From positions 372,001 to 436,000 of the forward strand of contig NZ_LIVZ01000001.1 of assembly GCF_001905845.1 (NCBI RefSeq): 64,000 bases of DNA. Reading direction: 5' to 3'. A program made the position numbers and the translations under genes. The stretch's first letter is position 1. Every line of letters starts with the position of its first letter. Of the stretch, positions 1 through 8,393 are shown piece after piece. The stretch comes from Streptomyces sp. TSRI0107 (GTDB lineage Bacteria > Actinomycetota > Actinomycetes > Streptomycetales > Streptomycetaceae). Under the pieces are notes generated by a model. The model ran no database searches and had not been told where the DNA came from. It saw nothing but the letters and a program-made list of their open reading frames with translations.

Positions 1-304
1 AGCCGGGCGCCGGCGGGCGCGGGGCGGCCGGGGTGTACGAGGTCGCGGTGTTGGTGAGGAAGTTCCACCGGCACTCCTCGCAGAACGGCGCGCCGCCCTC
101 GCGGGGCGTACGGCACTGCGGGCACAGCTCCGGCTGCGCGTTCGGGCCGGGAGCCGGGCCGCCGCCCGCGGGCGGCGGGAAGCCGTAGCCGCCACCGCCG
201 GGAGACGGCGGCGGAGGCGGGGGCACGGCACCGGCCATGCGGTGACCGCAGACCTCGCACCAGTCGTCGGAACCCGACTGGTGTCCGTTCGGGCAGGTCG
301 GCAT
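1..304 (-). CDS. Zinc-ribbon, proline-rich N-terminus of a probable FHA-domain protein (partial)
   Basis: Only the first 101 residues are inside the window; the gene runs off the left edge. The ATG at 304 opens with a Cys-rich stretch (CPNGH, then CEVCGH), followed by a Pro/Gly-rich linker and a second four-Cys cluster (CPQC, then CEEC). Double zinc ribbons joined by proline-rich linkers commonly precede an FHA phosphothreonine-binding domain in actinobacteria, but that domain lies outside the window, so the FHA call is inference. It is last in the minus-strand series that includes a PknG kinase and a PP2C phosphatase, 83 bp after the vWA gene. In mycobacteria and corynebacteria the PknG target (GarA/OdhI) is an FHA protein, which makes a phospho-reader here attractive. 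Confidence 0.6.
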   Translation of the reverse strand, partial: MPTCPNGHQSGSDDWCEVCGHRMAGAVPPPPPPSPGGGGYGFPPPAGGGPAPGPNAQPELCPQCRTPREGGAPFCEECRWNFLTNTATSYTPAAPRPPAPG

Positions 305-387
305 GTCGGCGCTTCCCCCTCTCCTTTTCCGGTCGTTCTGACCGGATTTCTCCAACCCCAAGGGGGTCGGGCTCGTGGCTCTTTACG

Positions 388-1737
388 TCACTTCTTTACA
401 CGAACAGTCTTTGTCGACCGGGTTTCGAGAGTCATCTCGTCGGCCTCCGCGACCTTCGCCTTCAGTCGCACAGTACCTGTCGCGGCGTCGACCACGTCCA
501 CCACCTTCGCAAGGAGTTTCGCAGTGTCCGCGTTTCCGGAGGCGCCGGCGAGCTGAACCGCGCGACCCAGTTTGGCCGTTGCTCCGTCGATGTCTCCCGA
601 TTTGCGCAGATCGAGCCCTTCTTGGATGACCTGGGCGAGTTCCGCCTGTCCCGTGTAGTGGGCGACCTGGGGGTTGATCGACGTGGACGCGGCCATGTCG
701 TCGGTCCACACGGCCCGTACGAGACCCTGCGCGCCCAGGTTCTGCGCCGTTCCGTCGGAGGACTGCGGGATCACCAGCGAGACCCGCGCCGCCAGCATCT
801 CCTGGCCGATGTTCGCGGCCGGGACCTCGACGCATACGTGGTAGTCGCGGGACTCGTCCCCCCAGGAACCGGTGGGGTAGTCCCCGGCGCGCGGGCCCGC
901 CTCGGTGCGCCGGCCGGTCAAGTCCTCCACCGTCGGTGCGACTTGCTTGACGAACTTGATGGTCGTGCCGACCGGCGTCCACAGCCGCAGCGCGACATCC
1001 GCGACCTCCTTGCCCATCGCGGTTTCCATCATCCGGGTGAAGTCGGCGGCGAGGCCGGCCGGATCGGCGACGATGTCGGCGCTGCCGAGGAGGGCGGAGG
1101 CGATGCCTGTGACTTCTTTCACTTCCCAGTCGGTGCCCACGCCGCGGGCGTCACAGGTGAAACGCCCGGCGCAGGACTCCAGGGCGGCCTTCAGGTCCTC
1201 CGGTGACTCGTGCTCATTGCGGCCGTCGGTGAGCAGGATGCCGTGCCGGATGGCCACGTCCGCCGCGGACAGCAGGCGGTCGGCGAGCCGCAGCCAGGTG
1301 CCGATGGCCGTACCGCCGCCCGCGCTCAGTTTGCGCAGGGCCTGCTTGGCCTGTTCGCGGGTGGTGGGATCGGCGACGGCGAGGCGGCCGCCGCCCGGAT
1401 AGACCTCCTTGGCCACGTGGGTGCCGCCGATCACCGCGAAGTGCACTCCGTCGCGCAGGGTGTCGATGGCGGCGGCCGTCGCGTCCCGCGCGTTGCGCAT
1501 CTTGGTCGGCGGATAGTCCATCGAGCCCGAGCAGTCGACCATGATCGCCACGGCCGCGGACGGACCGTGGCCGGGCGGGTAGAGGTGCGGTGCCGTGACG
1601 GCGCTGCCGATGGTGCCGCCGCCGGTCGCGGTCACCGTGACGATCGCGTTGACCTCCCGGCCGCCCTCCGGGAGGTACTCGTTCTGGTACACGTCGACCG
1701 AGAACTGCGGCACGTTCGACTTCGACAAATTGGCCAT
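388..1737 (-). CDS. von Willebrand factor type A domain protein
   Basis: 449 residues with a vWA domain. The MIDAS metal site is visible as DCSGS at residues 68-72, with Thr143 and the TDG at 170-172 as the other conserved loops. No signal peptide or transmembrane segment is evident, so it should be cytosolic. The region after about residue 240 has a beta-rich look and ends in a helical stretch. The ATG at 1737 has a GGGGGA element 11 bases upstream. It lies between the PP2C phosphatase gene and the zinc-ribbon gene on the same strand, and vWA proteins often scaffold Ser/Thr kinase-phosphatase systems. That role is inferred; the domain call is firm. Confidence 0.85.
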   Translation of the reverse strand: MANLSKSNVPQFSVDVYQNEYLPEGGREVNAIVTVTATGGGTIGSAVTAPHLYPPGHGPSAAVAIMVDCSGSMDYPPTKMRNARDATAAAIDTLRDGVHFAVIGGTHVAKEVYPGGGRLAVADPTTREQAKQALRKLSAGGGTAIGTWLRLADRLLSAADVAIRHGILLTDGRNEHESPEDLKAALESCAGRFTCDARGVGTDWEVKEVTGIASALLGSADIVADPAGLAADFTRMMETAMGKEVADVALRLWTPVGTTIKFVKQVAPTVEDLTGRRTEAGPRAGDYPTGSWGDESRDYHVCVEVPAANIGQEMLAARVSLVIPQSSDGTAQNLGAQGLVRAVWTDDMAASTSINPQVAHYTGQAELAQVIQEGLDLRKSGDIDGATAKLGRAVQLAGASGNADTAKLLAKVVDVVDAATGTVRLKAKVAEADEMTLETRSTKTVRVKK

Positions 1738-1754
1738 GCGTACTCGAATCCCCC

Positions 1755-1780
1755 TTGCGACCCCGCCGGAGCGGGGTGAC
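1755..1780 (-). promoter_or_regulatory. Small hairpin between PP2C and vWA genes
   Basis: A 7-bp inverted repeat (ACCCCGC at 1760-1766 with GCGGGGT at 1771-1777, 4-nt loop) sits in the 102-bp spacer between the phosphatase stop and the vWA start. It could attenuate or process the transcript within the operon. There is no U-tract, so full termination is unlikely. Confidence 0.3.
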
Positions 1781-1839
1781 GACTAAGGCCGGACCGGTCC
1801 CCTCCGGTCCGTCGAGGCTTCCCCGTCTCGCTCAAGGCC

Positions 1840-3507
1840 TCAGGCGGATCCTGCCCCCTGCGGCGGGGCCGGGAACGGCAGGACGGCCACTGTTACGTTG
1901 TCGTGGCCGCCGCCGTCCAGGGCGTGGCCGACCAGGACCCGCGCGCTGTGCAGCGGCCGGGCGGCGGCGTCGAGAGGGAGGACGTCGGCCATCTCCTCGG
2001 CCGCCTCCGCGTAGTTCCACAGGCCGTCCGTGCACACCACGACCACGCCGGGCCGGTCCGGCTTGAAGGAAGCGGTGTGCGGCTCCAGTTCGTAGGCGTC
2101 CGCGCCGAGCCAGCCGGTGATCGCGTGGGCGCGCTCGTCGGCGTACGCCTCCGCCTCGTTCATCAGGCCCGCGGCGACCATCTGCGCCGCCCAGGAGTCG
2201 TCCTCGGTGAGCCGGGCCGCCGGGGCGCCGCGGTCCAGCGGCACCCAGTAGGCGCGGCTGTCGCCGACCCAGCCGACCACCAGCAGACCGGCGGTGACGA
2301 CCGCGCCGACGAGGGTGCAGGCCGGGGCGTTCTGGTGCGGGGCGTGCTCGCGGGCCGTGGCGGGTTCCTCGGCCAGCGAGTTGACCGCCTGGGAGGCGGC
2401 GACGATCGCCTCGTGCATGGCCTGCTGCGGGTGGGTGCCCTGCGGCAGCGCGGCGAGCAGCGCGGCGCCGGCCGCCCGGGACGCGGCGAGGGAGGCGTCG
2501 TCCGGGCGGGTCGCCGAGGAGACGCCGTCGCAGACGATCGCCACGGTGGCGGGAGAGCCGTCCGGGAGCGCGGTGGTGCCGATGGAGAACGCGTCCTCGT
2601 TGCGGTGGTGGCGCAGGCCGCGGTCGCTGACGGCGGCGACCGGGCCGGACTCCTGCTCCATGTGGTCGCGTTCGCGGGGCTGGGCGTGGCCGCAGTTCTC
2701 GCAGTAGCCGTCGTCGTCGACGCGTCCGGTCCGGCAGGCGACGCACACCTTGGCGGGCTCGGCGGGCGGCACGGGGTGCGCGGGCGCCGCCTCAAAGACC
2801 CGCGGGTCCGGGGCCTGGAGCGGGTAGTCGTCGGGCTCGGTGGCACGCCGGTCGAAGCGGACACCGGAGGCGGGGGCAGTGCTGTACGGGTCGGCCGGCG
2901 CCGCCGGCGGGGTGGCCGGGGGCACGGCCGGCTCGCCGGAGCCGGGGTTCGGCACGTCACCCGCGGCACCGGGCCGGTCGGCGGACCCGGCCGGGTGCGG
3001 AGCGGGGGCGCCGGAGGGGGGCGGTGGGCCGTACCCGGCAGGCGCCGGACCGCTTCCGGTGGCCGCCGTGCCGTACCGGGGCGTCGAGCCGTCCGGCGCG
3101 GGCGGTGTCCCGTAGCCGGCGGAGGCCGGGCCGCCGTATTCGGGCGTCGGGCCGTTTCCGGGCTGCGGCACGCCGTAACCCGGCGTCGGGCCGTTCCCGG
3201 CCTGCGGCACGCCGTAACCCGGCGCCGAGCCCTCCCCAGGCTGCGGCACGCCGTAAGCCTCCCCTGCGTTCGCCGGGCCGTACCCGGATGCCGAGTTCTC
3301 CCCGACGGGCGGTGGGCCGTACGCCGGGGCGGAGCCGTCGCCCGTGCGGGGGACGGCCGTCGCGGCGGGCGGGCTCTGCTGCGGCAGGGGCGGTACGGCC
3401 GACAGGTCGTACCCGCACACCTCGCAGTAACGGTCACCCGGTACCAGCGGTTCGGCGCAGCTCGGGCACTGCGTCAGGGCGGCCTGCCGGGGCGGCATCT
3501 GGGACAT
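1840..3507 (-). CDS. PP2C-family Ser/Thr phosphatase with two zinc ribbons
   Basis: 555 residues. It opens with a zinc ribbon (Cys14, 17, 28, 31), then a long Pro/Gly/Tyr linker of near-repeats of the type YGVPQPGNG, then a second ribbon (CVAC and CENC, about residues 250-275). The C-terminal half is a PP2C phosphatase with the usual motifs in order: RNEDAF, VCDGVSS, VGDSRAYW, CTDGLW and GGHDNVTV, giving the metal-binding aspartates. It should remove phosphate from Ser/Thr residues, most simply those placed by the kinase encoded immediately upstream. The kinase stop codon ends at 3511; an in-frame TTG at 3510 precedes the ATG at 3507, which I prefer. No membrane segment is visible. Confidence 0.88.
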   Translation of the reverse strand: MSQMPPRQAALTQCPSCAEPLVPGDRYCEVCGYDLSAVPPLPQQSPPAATAVPRTGDGSAPAYGPPPVGENSASGYGPANAGEAYGVPQPGEGSAPGYGVPQAGNGPTPGYGVPQPGNGPTPEYGGPASAGYGTPPAPDGSTPRYGTAATGSGPAPAGYGPPPPSGAPAPHPAGSADRPGAAGDVPNPGSGEPAVPPATPPAAPADPYSTAPASGVRFDRRATEPDDYPLQAPDPRVFEAAPAHPVPPAEPAKVCVACRTGRVDDDGYCENCGHAQPRERDHMEQESGPVAAVSDRGLRHHRNEDAFSIGTTALPDGSPATVAIVCDGVSSATRPDDASLAASRAAGAALLAALPQGTHPQQAMHEAIVAASQAVNSLAEEPATAREHAPHQNAPACTLVGAVVTAGLLVVGWVGDSRAYWVPLDRGAPAARLTEDDSWAAQMVAAGLMNEAEAYADERAHAITGWLGADAYELEPHTASFKPDRPGVVVVCTDGLWNYAEAAEEMADVLPLDAAARPLHSARVLVGHALDGGGHDNVTVAVLPFPAPPQGAGSA

Positions 3508-3510
3508 CAA

Positions 3511-6042
3511 CTACACCCACGTCCGGGGGCGGTAACGATTGGCACGTTCCACCAGGTCGATCCTCTCCTCGCCGCCTCGCGCCAGCCGGGCCAGCGTGCG
3601 GTACGAACGCTCCAGGCCGAAACGCAGGCCTCGTTCGTCCAGTTCGCTGCCGAGCAGTGTCCGTCCCCCGGCGGCGGGGAGGACGGAACCCTGGCCACCG
3701 GAGAGTATCCAGTCCAGGGCACAGCCGAGCACTTCCGTGGCCAACTGCTCGCGCCGCGTCGGGTCCAGACCGTACGCGTCGAGCGCCTCGACCTGACCGG
3801 CGGCTGCGGTCAGATCGTCCAGGAAGGGTACGTCGGAGGCGGTCGCGGTGCGCTGCCGCAGCCGGGCGCGGACGGCGGCGACGCGGGCGGCCGTGTAGTG
3901 GATGGACGACTCCGGCACCGACTCCAACGTCCGTACGGCGCCCCGCCGGTCACCGGAGGCGAGCTGCACCCGGGCCAGTCCGAACGCGGCGCTCACACAG
4001 CTCGGGTCGGTCGACCACACCAGCCGGTAGTACTCGGCCGCGTTGTCCAACTGGCCCAGCACCTCGGCGCACAGGCCGAGGGCGAGCTTGGGGGCGGTCT
4101 CGCCGGGGAACGCGTCGTAGATCGCGTCGAAGGCGAGCGCGGCGCCCTCGTGATCCCCGGTCACCAGCGCGGCGACACCCCGGTACCAGACGACCCGCCA
4201 GTCGTCGGGGCGTTCCGCCTCCAGCGCGGCCAGGACGTTCAGCGCGGCCGCCGTGTCGCCGTTCTCCAGGAGCGCGCGGACCTGCCGCAGCCGGGTCTCG
4301 GCCGACTGCGCCGGTACGGCGGTCAGCGCGGCGATCAGCTCGGCCGTCGCGGACGTCAGCAGACCCGCCAGGAAACCGGCGTTGGGGTCGCCCGGGTCGA
4401 CGTGCGGGACGGGCAGGGCGAGCGCGGAGGAGGGAGTCTGTACGGGCTTGACCAGCGCCGGGGCGAGGCCAGTCACCGCCGCGACAACGGGCGCAGCCGC
4501 CACCACGCCCGCCGCCGCGGGCGCACCGCGCCGCGACCGCACCGCCCGCGCCCCCAGCCGCGACACCTCCCCGTCCAGCGCGGGGAACAACTCGCTGTCC
4601 GTCACCCGCAGTTCCGGGCCGAACAGCGTCGACAGAGCGGGCCGCGCGCGTCCCGTCTGGAGGGACACGACCTCGCGCAGCACGCCGGTCAGCTGCTCCG
4701 CCATCTCCTGCGCGGAGGCGAACCTGCGGGCCGGGTCGGGATCGGTGGCGCGGACCAGGAGGCGGTAGAAGGACTCGTACTGCCGGAAGACGTCGATGGT
4801 GTCGGGGTCGGGCAGGGAGTCGGCGTAGACGTTGGTGTAGCCCTGGAAGTCGAAGGTCAGCACGGCGAGGGTGCGGCCGACCGTGTACAGGTCACTGGCG
4901 ACCGACGGGCCGACCTCCGCGACCTCCGGCGCCTGGTAGCCGACCGTGCCGTAGATCGCGGACTCGTCGTCGTCCATGCGGCGCACCGCGCCCATGTCGA
5001 TCAGCTTGAGCTGGTCCTCGGTCTGGATGGCGTTGTCGACCTTGAAGTCGCAGTACAGCAGGTTGCGGCTGTGCAGATGGCCGAGGGCCTCCAGCGCCTC
5101 GATGCCGTACGCGCAGGCCTGCTCCACCGGCAGCGGGTCGCGGCGGCCCTCCGGGGTGCGGCGGGCGTTGGCTATCTCCTTCAGGGACTTGCCGCCGACG
5201 TACTCCATCACGATGTACCCGTCCAGCGAGCCGGTGCGCTGGTCCAGGTGCTCGACGAAGTTGTAGATCCGCACGATGTTCGCGTGCTCGATCTCCGCGA
5301 GGAACCGCCGCTCGGAGATCGCCGCCGCCATCGCGTCCTGGTCGCCGGTGTCCAGCAGGCCCTTGAGGACCACCCAGCGGTCGGAGACCGCACGGTCCAC
5401 GGCCAGGTAGATCCAGCCGAGGCCGCCGTGCGCCAGACAGCCCGCCACCTCGTACTGGCCGTGCACGATGTCGCCGGAGCGCAGCTTCGGCACGAAGGAG
5501 TACGGGTGACCGCACTTGGTGCAGAAGCCCTCCGTACGGCCGGGCCGGTCGCCCCGCGCGCGGCCCACCGGCGCCCCGCAGTCCGAGCGGGAGCAGAACC
5601 GCTTGCGCTCCGGCACCTCCGGGTTCTCCAGGACCATCGCCCGCGGGTCGGGGCGCGGCACGTCCGGCACCTGGACCAGGCCCGCGCCGAGCCGCCCGCG
5701 CCCGCTGGACGCGGAGGCGGAGCCGGAGCTGCGCACCGACACCGAGCGGCTGGTGGACCGGCCCGACACGGAGCGCGAGAGCCGCCCCGACACCGAGCGC
5801 CGGGACTTCGACGACTGCGACGACGTACGCGAGCTGCCCCGGCTGCCGGAGCGGGCGCTGCCGCTGCCCGCGGAGCCCCGGCCGCCGCCGCCCGTCACGC
5901 CCGTCGGCGGCGAGCCGACCATGCCGGTCGCCGACACGACCGGCGCCAGGCCGCAGGTGTCGCAGTACAGTTCGCCGCCGCCGACGTCCTCGTACGTCCC
6001 CGAGCAGTCGGGGCGCTGGCAGGCGTGCGACGCCTCGGTCAT
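3511..6042 (-). CDS. pknG: PknG-type serine/threonine protein kinase with TPR domain
   Basis: 843 residues from the ATG at 6042, which overlaps the stop of the preceding gene as ATGA. Order: N-terminal zinc ribbon (Cys8, 13, 27, 30); a Ser/Arg-rich linker (about 57-115); a rubredoxin-like pair of Cys sites (150/155 and 174/177); a kinase domain (about 197-480) with Lys227, catalytic Asp332 in YCDFKVDN and Asp349 in DMG; then an Ala-rich segment and TPR-like helices to the end. The rubredoxin-kinase-TPR order and the CDFK motif in place of HRDLK are hallmarks of mycobacterial PknG, which controls 2-oxoglutarate and glutamate metabolism through an FHA protein. Compared with PknG it has an additional N-terminal ribbon and a long basic RS-type linker. 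Confidence 0.92.
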   Translation of the reverse strand: MTEASHACQRPDCSGTYEDVGGGELYCDTCGLAPVVSATGMVGSPPTGVTGGGGRGSAGSGSARSGSRGSSRTSSQSSKSRRSVSGRLSRSVSGRSTSRSVSVRSSGSASASSGRGRLGAGLVQVPDVPRPDPRAMVLENPEVPERKRFCSRSDCGAPVGRARGDRPGRTEGFCTKCGHPYSFVPKLRSGDIVHGQYEVAGCLAHGGLGWIYLAVDRAVSDRWVVLKGLLDTGDQDAMAAAISERRFLAEIEHANIVRIYNFVEHLDQRTGSLDGYIVMEYVGGKSLKEIANARRTPEGRRDPLPVEQACAYGIEALEALGHLHSRNLLYCDFKVDNAIQTEDQLKLIDMGAVRRMDDDESAIYGTVGYQAPEVAEVGPSVASDLYTVGRTLAVLTFDFQGYTNVYADSLPDPDTIDVFRQYESFYRLLVRATDPDPARRFASAQEMAEQLTGVLREVVSLQTGRARPALSTLFGPELRVTDSELFPALDGEVSRLGARAVRSRRGAPAAAGVVAAAPVVAAVTGLAPALVKPVQTPSSALALPVPHVDPGDPNAGFLAGLLTSATAELIAALTAVPAQSAETRLRQVRALLENGDTAAALNVLAALEAERPDDWRVVWYRGVAALVTGDHEGAALAFDAIYDAFPGETAPKLALGLCAEVLGQLDNAAEYYRLVWSTDPSCVSAAFGLARVQLASGDRRGAVRTLESVPESSIHYTAARVAAVRARLRQRTATASDVPFLDDLTAAAGQVEALDAYGLDPTRREQLATEVLGCALDWILSGGQGSVLPAAGGRTLLGSELDERGLRFGLERSYRTLARLARGGEERIDLVERANRYRPRTWV

Positions 6043-7331
6043 GACGCATCCCCCCTCTGGTCCACGGGCCCGCCCTGCCCCGGTACGCGCGGGGCGCCGA
6101 GCAGTTCGGCCGCCGCCTGCTGGTAGCGCAGCACCGCCTGTTCGGCGACGCGCAGGTCGCAGGGCGCGCTCCACAGCATGCGGCGCGCCGCGTCGTACCG
6201 CTCCACCAGCAGCGGGTCCTCCGCCAGGCCGTGCCGGGCCACCTTCGCCTTGTACGCGTCGAGCCGGCCGCGCAGTTCGGCGCGGACCGCGAGCGGCGCG
6301 GTGACCGCGGTCAACGACTCGCGGGCGCGCAGCAGTTCGTCCTCCGCCTTCTGCTCCAGGGACTCAAGGAGCGGGGAGAGGCGGTGCCACTGCGCCTGTC
6401 TGCGGTACTCGGCGGCGGTCGCCAGCTGCTCCTGCAGCACGGTCGGCGGGCCGCTGACCACGGGCACCTCCGTCGCCGCGATCTTCGCCAGGACCTCGCC
6501 GCGCGCGGTGCGCGCCTCGGCGAGCGTGCGGTCCGCGCGGGACAGCAGGTCCCGCAGCCTGATCAGGCGCTGCTCGGCGTCCTGGCGGACCGTGAGCACC
6601 GCGTCGATCTCCCGGCGCACCTCCTCCAGGGCGCGCGCCTCCCGGTCGTACACCGTCGTGTCGGGCTTGCCGCCGCCCGGCGCGGAGCTGCCCTCGGCGG
6701 GCTTCCAGTAGGCCAGCGGGTCGGACACCACCTGCTCGCGCAGCTTCTTCAGCGTGCGCGTGATGCGTTCCAGGTCGTCGCCGGAGGGGTGTTCGCCGGG
6801 GCGGACGCCGACCGAGTGGGCGAGCGTGCGGGTGCGCTGGAGTTCGGCGGCGAGTAAATCGATCCTGGCGGGCAGCGCGGACCACACCGCGTCGGCGGCG
6901 ACCACCATGTCCAGCGAGGCCGCGTACAGCTCGTTCATCCGGTCGACGAGCGCGGCCAGCGAGAAGTGGTCGCTGAGCCGGCCCGTGCCGCCGGCGACGG
7001 TGACCGACTCGCCGCGCAGCAGCTCGGTCAGCTCCACCAGGTCGTCACGGCTGGACCAGCGACGGCGGGAGCGGATCTCCCGGGCGCTGCGCAGGGCGGC
7101 CGTGTAGGCGTCGAAGTACGTCCACAGCAGGGTGATCGCCGCCTCGGTGGCGGCCCAGCGTTCCCGGGTGACGCCGGTGAGTTCGGCGCCTTCCAGGAGC
7201 CGGCGGCCCGCGTGGTCCTGGAGGGCGAGCAGGGAGGTCTCTATCGCCTCGTGCTCCGCACCGAGCCGCGCCAGCGCACGGTCCACCTCGTCCCTGTCCA
7301 TGACCGGACCGGAGGTTCCCGTGACGCCCAT
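6039..7331 (-). CDS. Coiled-coil protein of the PknG locus, function unknown
   Basis: 430 residues, almost entirely helical, with long charged heptad-like stretches rich in Arg, Glu, Leu and Ala and no membrane segment or signal. An alternative start is the in-frame ATG at 7301 (MDRDEV). I do not recognise a catalytic motif. It sits between the GlnH-like gene (27 bp upstream) and the PknG gene, with which it shares an ATGA overlap, so it is almost certainly co-translated with the kinase. A scaffold or adaptor linking the membrane sensor to the kinase is a reasonable but unproven idea. The mycobacterial pknG-glnH cluster, as I recall it, has no counterpart at this position. Confidence 0.75.
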   Translation of the reverse strand: MGVTGTSGPVMDRDEVDRALARLGAEHEAIETSLLALQDHAGRRLLEGAELTGVTRERWAATEAAITLLWTYFDAYTAALRSAREIRSRRRWSSRDDLVELTELLRGESVTVAGGTGRLSDHFSLAALVDRMNELYAASLDMVVAADAVWSALPARIDLLAAELQRTRTLAHSVGVRPGEHPSGDDLERITRTLKKLREQVVSDPLAYWKPAEGSSAPGGGKPDTTVYDREARALEEVRREIDAVLTVRQDAEQRLIRLRDLLSRADRTLAEARTARGEVLAKIAATEVPVVSGPPTVLQEQLATAAEYRRQAQWHRLSPLLESLEQKAEDELLRARESLTAVTAPLAVRAELRGRLDAYKAKVARHGLAEDPLLVERYDAARRMLWSAPCDLRVAEQAVLRYQQAAAELLGAPRVPGQGGPVDQRGDAS

Positions 7332-7358
7332 CGATCACCTCTCGTGTGGTGGTTGCGG

Positions 7359-8393
7359 TTACTTGTAACGCGGCGTCGGCGGAGTCGCCGACTCGGAGTC
7401 CTCACCCAGCGTCGCCGACAGCCAGTCGTCGTACGACTCCTTCCAACCGCCGTCCTCGCGGTAGTCCTCGAGTATCCGGTTGACCCGGCGTACCAGATCG
7501 TCCGCGCCCTTCTTCATCGCCACGCCGTAGTACTCGGTGGTGAAGCGGTCGCCCTTCAGCTCCACCGTCGGGTCCTGCGCGGCCTGGCTGGCGGCGAGCG
7601 CGCTGTCCGTCACCACCGCGTCCACCTGGCCGAGTTGGAGCCGGACCAGGCAGTCGAGCTGGTTGGGGACAGTGGTGGAGATGTCGGTGGAGGCGGGCAG
7701 GTTCCCCGACTCGCGGTCCGCGGCGAGCTTCTCGTACGCCGTCGAACCCTCGGCGGAGCAGACGCGCTTGCCGGCCAGGGTGTCGTCGTAGCCCTTGACG
7801 GCCGAGGAGTCGGGCGCGAGGACCTGCTGGCCGGTGAGGAAGTACGGCGCGGAGAACGCGACGTCCTTCAGGCGCTGACAGGTGATGGTCATCGTGCGGA
7901 CCACCATGTCGACCTGGCCGCTCTGGATCGCCGGGACGCGCTGGTTGGTGGGGATGGCCTTGAAGCGGATCTTGTCGGGGGAGCCGAGCAGTTCCTCGGC
8001 GATCCGGCGGGCGAGGTCGATGTCGAAGCCCTCCAGCTCGACCGTCCTCGCCGAGCTGTTGGGGTCGCGGTAGCCCCAGCGGTAGCTGTTCTGGTCGACG
8101 CCGACCGAGACGTAGCCGCGCCGCTTGATGGTGGCGATCGCCGAGCCCTCCGCGTTCGACGGGGGCAGGCTCCGGTCCTGGGGGTCCTCGCACGCGTCGG
8201 CCTTCGCGGGCGTGCCCTCGGCCACGCCCTGACCGCCCTGGCCGGTGCCGCCGTCCCGGTGCGACTGGGTGTGCGGCAGCAGCAGGGCGAACGCCACGGC
8301 GAGGGCGCAGACGAGCGCCATCGCGCCGACGCCGCCCCAGCCCCTCAGCCCGGCCCGCATACGTCGTGCGTACATCGTCACGCCCCCTCTCAC
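7359..8393 (-). CDS. glnH: GlnH-like amino-acid-binding protein, membrane-anchored
   Basis: 344 residues with an N-terminal hydrophobic segment (about 22-40) and a bacterial extracellular solute-binding family 3 domain (about 90-330), the glutamate/glutamine-binding class. The GTG at 8393 overlaps the upstream stop as GTGA; an ATG at 8375 is an alternative. I see no clean lipobox, so the segment probably acts as an uncleaved anchor or signal. No permease or ATPase genes accompany it. As in the mycobacterial glnX-glnH-pknG locus, it is therefore more likely the extracytoplasmic ligand detector for the adjacent membrane protein than part of a transporter. The ligand, probably Glu, Asp or Gln, cannot be fixed from sequence. 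Confidence 0.85.
   Translation of the reverse strand: MRGGVTMYARRMRAGLRGWGGVGAMALVCALAVAFALLLPHTQSHRDGGTGQGGQGVAEGTPAKADACEDPQDRSLPPSNAEGSAIATIKRRGYVSVGVDQNSYRWGYRDPNSSARTVELEGFDIDLARRIAEELLGSPDKIRFKAIPTNQRVPAIQSGQVDMVVRTMTITCQRLKDVAFSAPYFLTGQQVLAPDSSAVKGYDDTLAGKRVCSAEGSTAYEKLAADRESGNLPASTDISTTVPNQLDCLVRLQLGQVDAVVTDSALAASQAAQDPTVELKGDRFTTEYYGVAMKKGADDLVRRVNRILEDYREDGGWKESYDDWLSATLGEDSESATPPTPRYK

Noticed and set aside
3120..3300. Tandem repeat in the phosphatase gene considered as a mobile or CRISPR-like repeat
   Set aside because: It is in frame and encodes the YGVPQPGNG-type linker; the units are imperfect and protein-driven.
1903..6126. Very long plus-strand open frame (about 1400 codons) opposite the phosphatase and kinase genes
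   Set aside because: Composition is Arg/Gly/Val-rich shadow of high-GC genes on the other strand; no domain is visible, and the minus strand carries unmistakable PP2C and PknG motifs.
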